Positions 59,901 through 64,000 of a stretch of 64,000 bases of DNA are shown piece by piece (positions within the stretch are counted from its first letter, which is position 1; every line of letters begins with the position of its first letter). The position numbers and the translations under genes are program-made. Location of the stretch: positions 399,894-463,893 of the forward strand of contig MPNW01000101.1 of assembly GCA_011800805.1 (NCBI GenBank), given 5' to 3'. The notes beneath the pieces are model-generated. The model had not been told where the DNA came from. It saw only the letters and a program-made list of their open reading frames with translations, and did no database searches. Source of the DNA: Hirudo medicinalis (taxonomy: Eukaryota; Annelida; Clitellata; Hirudinida; Hirudinidae).

Positions 59901-61359
59901 GAGAAGTTGTACATCCGAGATCACATTAAATGGTTTAACTCTTCTCATCTGTAATTGTATAGAAACTTGGCACCAACACTGAAATCATTTCTAAATAAAA
60001 TGGCTGGAAAACAAAGAAAATTGGACATTAATTTATAACTACACCCAATCTAAAGTGCTGTGTTGACATATTGGAAACTGTTTAAAATTTTGAAATAAAT
60101 TACAAATTAGTTTGTTTAGCAGACAAATTATGAAAAATGGCTCATTTAAATTTAAAGAATTGGCATATAACCTTATAAAAATCACTGAAAAGATAAAAAC
60201 CTAGAAAAATGGCATTCAAAAATCAAAGCCCGAAAAAAATTTCTGGATGTGCCACTGGGCTCAACAACTCAAAAATAATTCACAACCAAAAAATGATTTG
60301 TCATCAAATTACTTCAATTTTAATGAAGAACAAAATGTTAGCTCTTATTTTTTCTTTTTTTTTATTAAATTTGGCGTGCAGGTTGGCCGAATGGGTTGCG
60401 TTCCTGCATATGGCGGTAATGGCAACAGTCGTAATGTGTCATGTTCGAAACCCAGCCTGCACTGCCGCAAGCGCCCTTGGGAAGGAGCGCTGTATAAATG
60501 GTTGACAAGGAGCGCCTCTGATGCTATGCATATGGCGCTATATAAATGAAGTACATTTACATTTACATTTACAAATTTAAGGGTCCGGCAAAACTGACTC
60601 TTGTCAGTTTATTTATTACAAAAAAATTGCATCACTTTATACAAGATTAAAAAAAAATCATAAATATAAACTTAATCCTATCTTAAACCAAAGGTTGGTA
60701 AAGGCCTATGTCATGACTAGCATTTTAGAACCTGCTGTTGAAGAATCTTGATCGCTTGCTGTTTTGAGAAAAGCTGCTTCCTCATGGAATCCAGTTCATA
60801 GCTGAGTGATTCAATCTCCTTTACATTCAAGTCAATATAAATAAAAAAGTATTCAACAAATACTATTATAAAATTGACTTGTTCAACAAAACTATCACAA
60901 ATGTATCTGGTGACAATCAAATGCACATCTAAGAACTACACAAGACCTGATCATAAGAATATTCTCTTTTTCCAAATAAACTGCCTGTCCTTTTCCTAAG
61001 AAAGTGGCCTGCCCAGAAAATTCAGATTTCATAAAAGGTAAACGACATTCAAAAAATTTTGTTACCAAGCCAGCATACAATTTTAATAAATAAAGTAACC
61101 TCATCGAGTTAATTTAATGCTTACTGCCATCTAGAAGGGCCGAAACAAGGCTAGACTTTTTATCGGTATCTGCCTGAGATTTAACATTAGCTACGCGACA
61201 AAAAGCATTTTTTTCATTGTCAGCATCTATTTCTTTCAAATATTTAGAAGGTTGCAGATAAGAGTTACTGATGTCATCTGGCGTAATAAGCGATCCAGGC
61301 TTTAGGCCAAATCCGAGGCCCAAATCGACATCATCCATACCTTCAACCGTGCGAGACAT
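56967..61359 (-). CDS. CCDC125: CCDC125 orthologue, 10 exons, 360 aa
   Basis: Coiled-coil protein linked in mammals to cell migration through Rho-family GTPases. Exons 5' to 3': 61359-61125, 61008-60947, 60818-60732, 59134-59063, 58861-58824, 58384-58314, 57868-57807, 57575-57465, 57379-57301, 57232-56967; 1083 nt in phase. Residues 12-24 (DLGLGFGLKPGSL) match the vertebrate N-terminal DLGYGLGRKPG block. Residues 100-128 (SYELDSMRKQLFSKQQAIKI) match the ELEASQRQL..KEEALKIL block. A Cys-rich segment (DCSCFCKANMKCLC) followed by EELLKIIHHL matches the central C.C segment of the family. It is shorter than the human protein (511 aa), mainly by missing C-terminal disordered parts. The intron after the exon at 58824 has a GC donor (gcaagt). 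A SINE, a hAT relic and a 15-bp repeat lie in the 59135-60731 intron. Confidence 0.85.
58925..58996 (+). mobile_element. SINE A fragment
   Basis: acaacagttgtgctgtgtca, gttcgcaacccagcagctct and aatgatttaaacacctctg align with the B-box and body of SINE A with many changes. It lies in the CCDC125 intron between 58862 and 59062. Confidence 0.5.
59164..59293. repeat. 15-bp minisatellite (CTCAACCAAATGTGG)
   Basis: About eight copies of ctcaaccaaatgtgg or ctcaaccaaatgggg/ggg variants immediately upstream (in + coordinates downstream) of the CCDC125 exon at 59134. It is open in all forward frames but intronic and antisense to the gene. Confidence 0.9.
59650..59990 (+). pseudogene. hAT-family transposase relic in CCDC125 intron
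   Basis: Plus strand reads ..VVNALQCCKDDTISLTARVH, then after a frame change ASLPVSTVENERPSTLRRLK followed by TYLRSCTSEITLNGLTLL. This is the hAT C-terminal dimerisation pattern (PVST...ER.FS.LRR.KTYLRS.M....LNGLALL). The frameshift and lost core show it is dead. It is independent of the relic at 25.9 kb. Confidence 0.75.
60373..60575 (+). mobile_element. SINE family A, best-preserved copy
   Basis: Begins gcaggttggccgaatgggtt (A-box-like), then cctgcatatggcggtaatgg, gcaacagtcgtaatgtgtca, the B box gttcgaaaccc, then gcgcccttgggaaggagcgc, and ends with ggcgctatataaatgaagta and repeated atttac. The head resembles a tRNA, the body is unrelated, and the 3' tail is a short tandem repeat, as in classic tRNA SINEs. 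Confidence 0.8.
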
Positions 61360-61760
61360 TACGACGAAACTTTCTTAAAGTATAGAGATAAGCCAGTGAG
61401 TTTGTTAAATCGTAAATGTAAACAGATGCCTGTAATCAAGGTAAGATAACGATACGTGACAGTTTTCACTTGCCTCCTCAAAATGTTTAAATTATTTAGT
61501 TGTAACTAACTAAAATTTTCATAAAAAATTATATGGGGAGCAAATTTTCTTATATGGATTGGGTTGAAATAAAGCATGACAAAGCTTACAGTTTATTAAT
61601 TACTTTGTGATAAGCTCAATAATTAAAATAAAACAACTTTAAATAATGTCCTATTAGTTTAACCGTCACTCGTGCTTGTTGATATTCGGTTTTAGTTCAT
61701 AAAGAATTGGTTCTGTTTACGTTATATCATTCTGATTGGAATTACGGTTAGCTGAGGACT
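61360..61760. promoter_or_regulatory. Head-to-head intergenic space, likely bidirectional promoter
   Basis: Only 401 bp separate the CCDC125 start codon (minus) from the start codon of the zinc-finger gene (plus). No other gene fits between them, so 5' UTRs and promoters of both must share this space. I see no convincing TATA box at a suitable distance. Confidence 0.5.
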
Positions 61761-63859
61761 ATGAGTCGAGCTGTAAGTTTGATGAAGGTATTCTTTCAGA
61801 ATATGCTGCTTAAAAGATTATGTTAACCGCATGTTTAGGCAATGCTATATGTGAGGGATCATTTCATGTTATTCTGTAGTTAAAAGAAATCAAATATTAA
61901 ATATTGTATGAATAGGCAATAGATTATTAGATGCATTTCGAATCTGAATATTAACAATGACTTGATTTTGTAAGCAAAGTTCGTTTATTTAGTTTGTTGT
62001 TTCCAGGCAAAGCTGAATAATATGAATGTCGAAGAATCCGACAAAATAAATGTCCTTTTACGAGACACTGTACTATTACTCTGTCGCAATGGCTTCAATT
62101 TTGAACTAGGCATCAAAGTTCAAGGATTGGTTGCAATAACCCTTGACAACAAGGATGTTTATTTGGTTAAGTTTGATGAATATGCATGCAGAGCTCCAGC
62201 AAATCCCTCAGAAACTGATCTCCAAGGAGAGATTCCATGTGAGGTGAATATTCTTCCTGGTGTGCTCATAAGCATTGACTTGCAGTCATCCTCATATTAA
62301 ATTTGATTTGGACAGGCGACACACGATCATCAAGTTTCAAGGAAATGTGGGAGAGGTCGGAAAAATAGACTTCGAGAATGTGTGGCAGCTAGAGTGAGGA
62401 CTGGAGCAGAAGTTATTGAAGAAATCGAACAGGGTCAAAACTTTGTAGGAGAAATGGGTAAAGCTGATGATCCACTCCGAGACATTCCACAAAATTGCAA
62501 CCTGAGCCAGTCGCTCGTTCACAAGGAAGGTTCCACAGTTGATGTGGAAGACTCTTCGACCGTCTCTATCAAAGAAGAATCAGAACACATCCAGTTTGAT
62601 ATGTCAACCTTTCATGAGAGTCATGACACTGGCAATCTCGATGTAAGTGTTTTAACCACTGGCTAATGGTCTGTGGGAAGAAGCGATTATATTATTTGAA
62701 TAATAATAATGATTGCTGGACATTATGATTATATTGTGGATACAATTTCTTGATTTTTAACATGCAACAATGTATCTCAAAGATATCTGGGCATGATATT
62801 AAAATATTAACTGATTTTAAAAGTTTGAAAATAATTAAGTGGTTGTTTAATTATTCTGTTGATGATACATGTTTTCAACATCATTTTGGAGAGTAAATGG
62901 TATTTCTGCTCTTACATTGAGCGATTTGAAAGCAGAGTAAATATTCATGCATATTAAGTCCGTTCATCATCCGAACAAGCTAGTCATGCAATTACAAATT
63001 TCTCATCACTAGTTGTATTACTGTCACTTTTCAATGTTAATTATTTTACTAATAATTCTGTCAAAATTTTTCTGCTTACTAAGTGATATTTTTAGCTAAG
63101 GGGTCACCTTCCAGTTTTTGGGGGTGGAATGGGGACAGGAGATGGCAGCCTAGGGAATGAGGTCCTCTGGTCACTACCACTAGCAAATGTTTCAGGTTTG
63201 GATGGTATTTAAATTAATTGTAATCAAATACACCTTTTTTATTTAAAAAATTGTAAAATTGGTGTAAAATTAGATCATTGTGCGATTTAAGTTATTATGT
63301 TTAAAATGTTGTTTAACTCAGAAATCTTATTTTAATCTGATCGGGAGTTGTTAGCATGATGGTAACAATTTGATGTTTATTTGAGGATATGTATGATAAG
63401 TTGATGAAGTAATTATAATTTGTTCGACTCAGGTCGGGGGCGAAGGGCTAGGAGGTCGGGTCAAAAGATGTACTCGTGCGAGCACCCAGGCTGTGGATTG
63501 TCCTTCTACAGGAGTTATACCCTCTACAGACACCAAAGACTCAAACATGGCCAGAGATTGGTTCCACCTGCCCACCAGCAAAACAAGATTAACCATTTCA
63601 GGTGAAATTGATTTTAGATTCTATTGCTGATAGGATGTTGCACCAATTTACTTTTATTTGTTTTTAACCATCTTTTTTGCATTACTAACAGAAATATTGT
63701 TATCGTCGATGTTAGTAATTGGGCATTTTAATTTATCGAAGAGTCTGTATTTACTTGCGGTGCTGTCGATTACGTTCCACGCAGATGTCCAGTGCAAGGT
63801 TGCGGACAAGTGTTCATGAGGGCCTCCGTTCTTGAGAAACATACAAAGGAAGTTCATCA
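61761..63859 (+). CDS. C2H2 zinc-finger protein, 5' part, runs off the window
   Basis: Exons: 61761-61772, 62007-62243, 62316-62642, 63096-63195, 63433-63601, 63785-63859, with a gtgagt donor after the last, so the gene continues. The first exon codes only MSRA. Residues 14-60 form a compact conserved-looking block (SDKINVLLRDTVLLLCRNGF, then LVAITLDNKDVYLVKFDEY) that I cannot name. Two GRGRK/GRGRR basic patches (exons 62316 and 63433) look like AT-hooks. Zinc finger 1 uses C241, C246, H259, H264 and finger 2 uses C283, C288, H301, H306, both C-x4-C...H-x4-H. It is probably a sequence-specific nuclear factor. The 62643-63095 and 63196-63432 introns are AT-rich and empty. Confidence 0.75.
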
Positions 63860-64000
63860 GTGAGTAATGGTGACTTTGTTACTGGAGAAATCTATTATTT
63901 CTTTCACATTTCTTCAACTTTTTTGTTCGTGTGGGTATGAGCTTCAGATAAATAAATTAAAAGCTTTACTTTATTTTTTACTTTAGCTTTTTTAGTCCTT

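Overview
The window is nuclear DNA of an animal, almost certainly a marine-type invertebrate; I cannot name the phylum. Genes are split into many small exons with GT-AG (twice GC-AG) introns, intergenic DNA is AT-rich, and microsatellites, minisatellites and tRNA-derived SINEs are common. Several genes are plain metazoan orthologues (APLF, SUCO, VPS33A, CCDC125). Gene models here were built by hand: every exon junction was checked for GT/GC and AG dinucleotides and for codon phase. Six of the eight main models have a start, a stop and an unbroken total length divisible by three; SUCO lacks its 5' part and the last gene runs out of the window.

Layout. 1-15.6 kb (+): a 16-exon gene for an unidentified ~1270-residue multipass membrane glycoprotein, with introns full of ATC/GAT/CAA/TTG microsatellites and several minisatellites. 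16.15-23.07 kb (-): complete 12-exon APLF (FHA domain, Ku-binding motif, acidic/basic tracts, one PAR-binding zinc finger). 23.1-28.1 kb: no clear gene; SINE copies and a hAT transposase relic. 28.16-32.64 kb (+): an 8-exon gene whose N-terminal third is the PRC2-regulatory N-terminus of JARID2 (RPRRN start motif, ubiquitin-interacting motif, AQRKFA, TEDF..LCLRG) but which ends without any ARID or Jumonji domain; this is the most unusual object in the window. 32.7-36.4 kb: weak minus-strand exon candidates, a SINE, a reverse-transcriptase fragment and an assembly N. 36.44-41.30 kb (+): SUCO/OPT, beginning inside its SUN domain. 42.31-47.14 kb (+): complete 16-exon VPS33A. 49.72-53.75 kb (-): unidentified ~981-residue Ser-rich protein. 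56.97-61.36 kb (-): complete 10-exon CCDC125 whose second-third exon intron is packed with transposon debris. 61.76 kb to the right edge (+): 5' part of a C2H2 zinc-finger gene, head-to-head with CCDC125.

The genes do not form one pathway. Functionally they are DNA double-strand-break repair (APLF), Polycomb-type chromatin regulation (JARID2-N-like), ER/nuclear-envelope membrane organisation (SUCO), endolysosomal tethering (VPS33A), a coiled-coil protein linked in mammals to cell motility (CCDC125) and a DNA-binding protein. Single N characters at 4601 and 36083 mark doubtful joins, and both lie in simple-repeat sequence.
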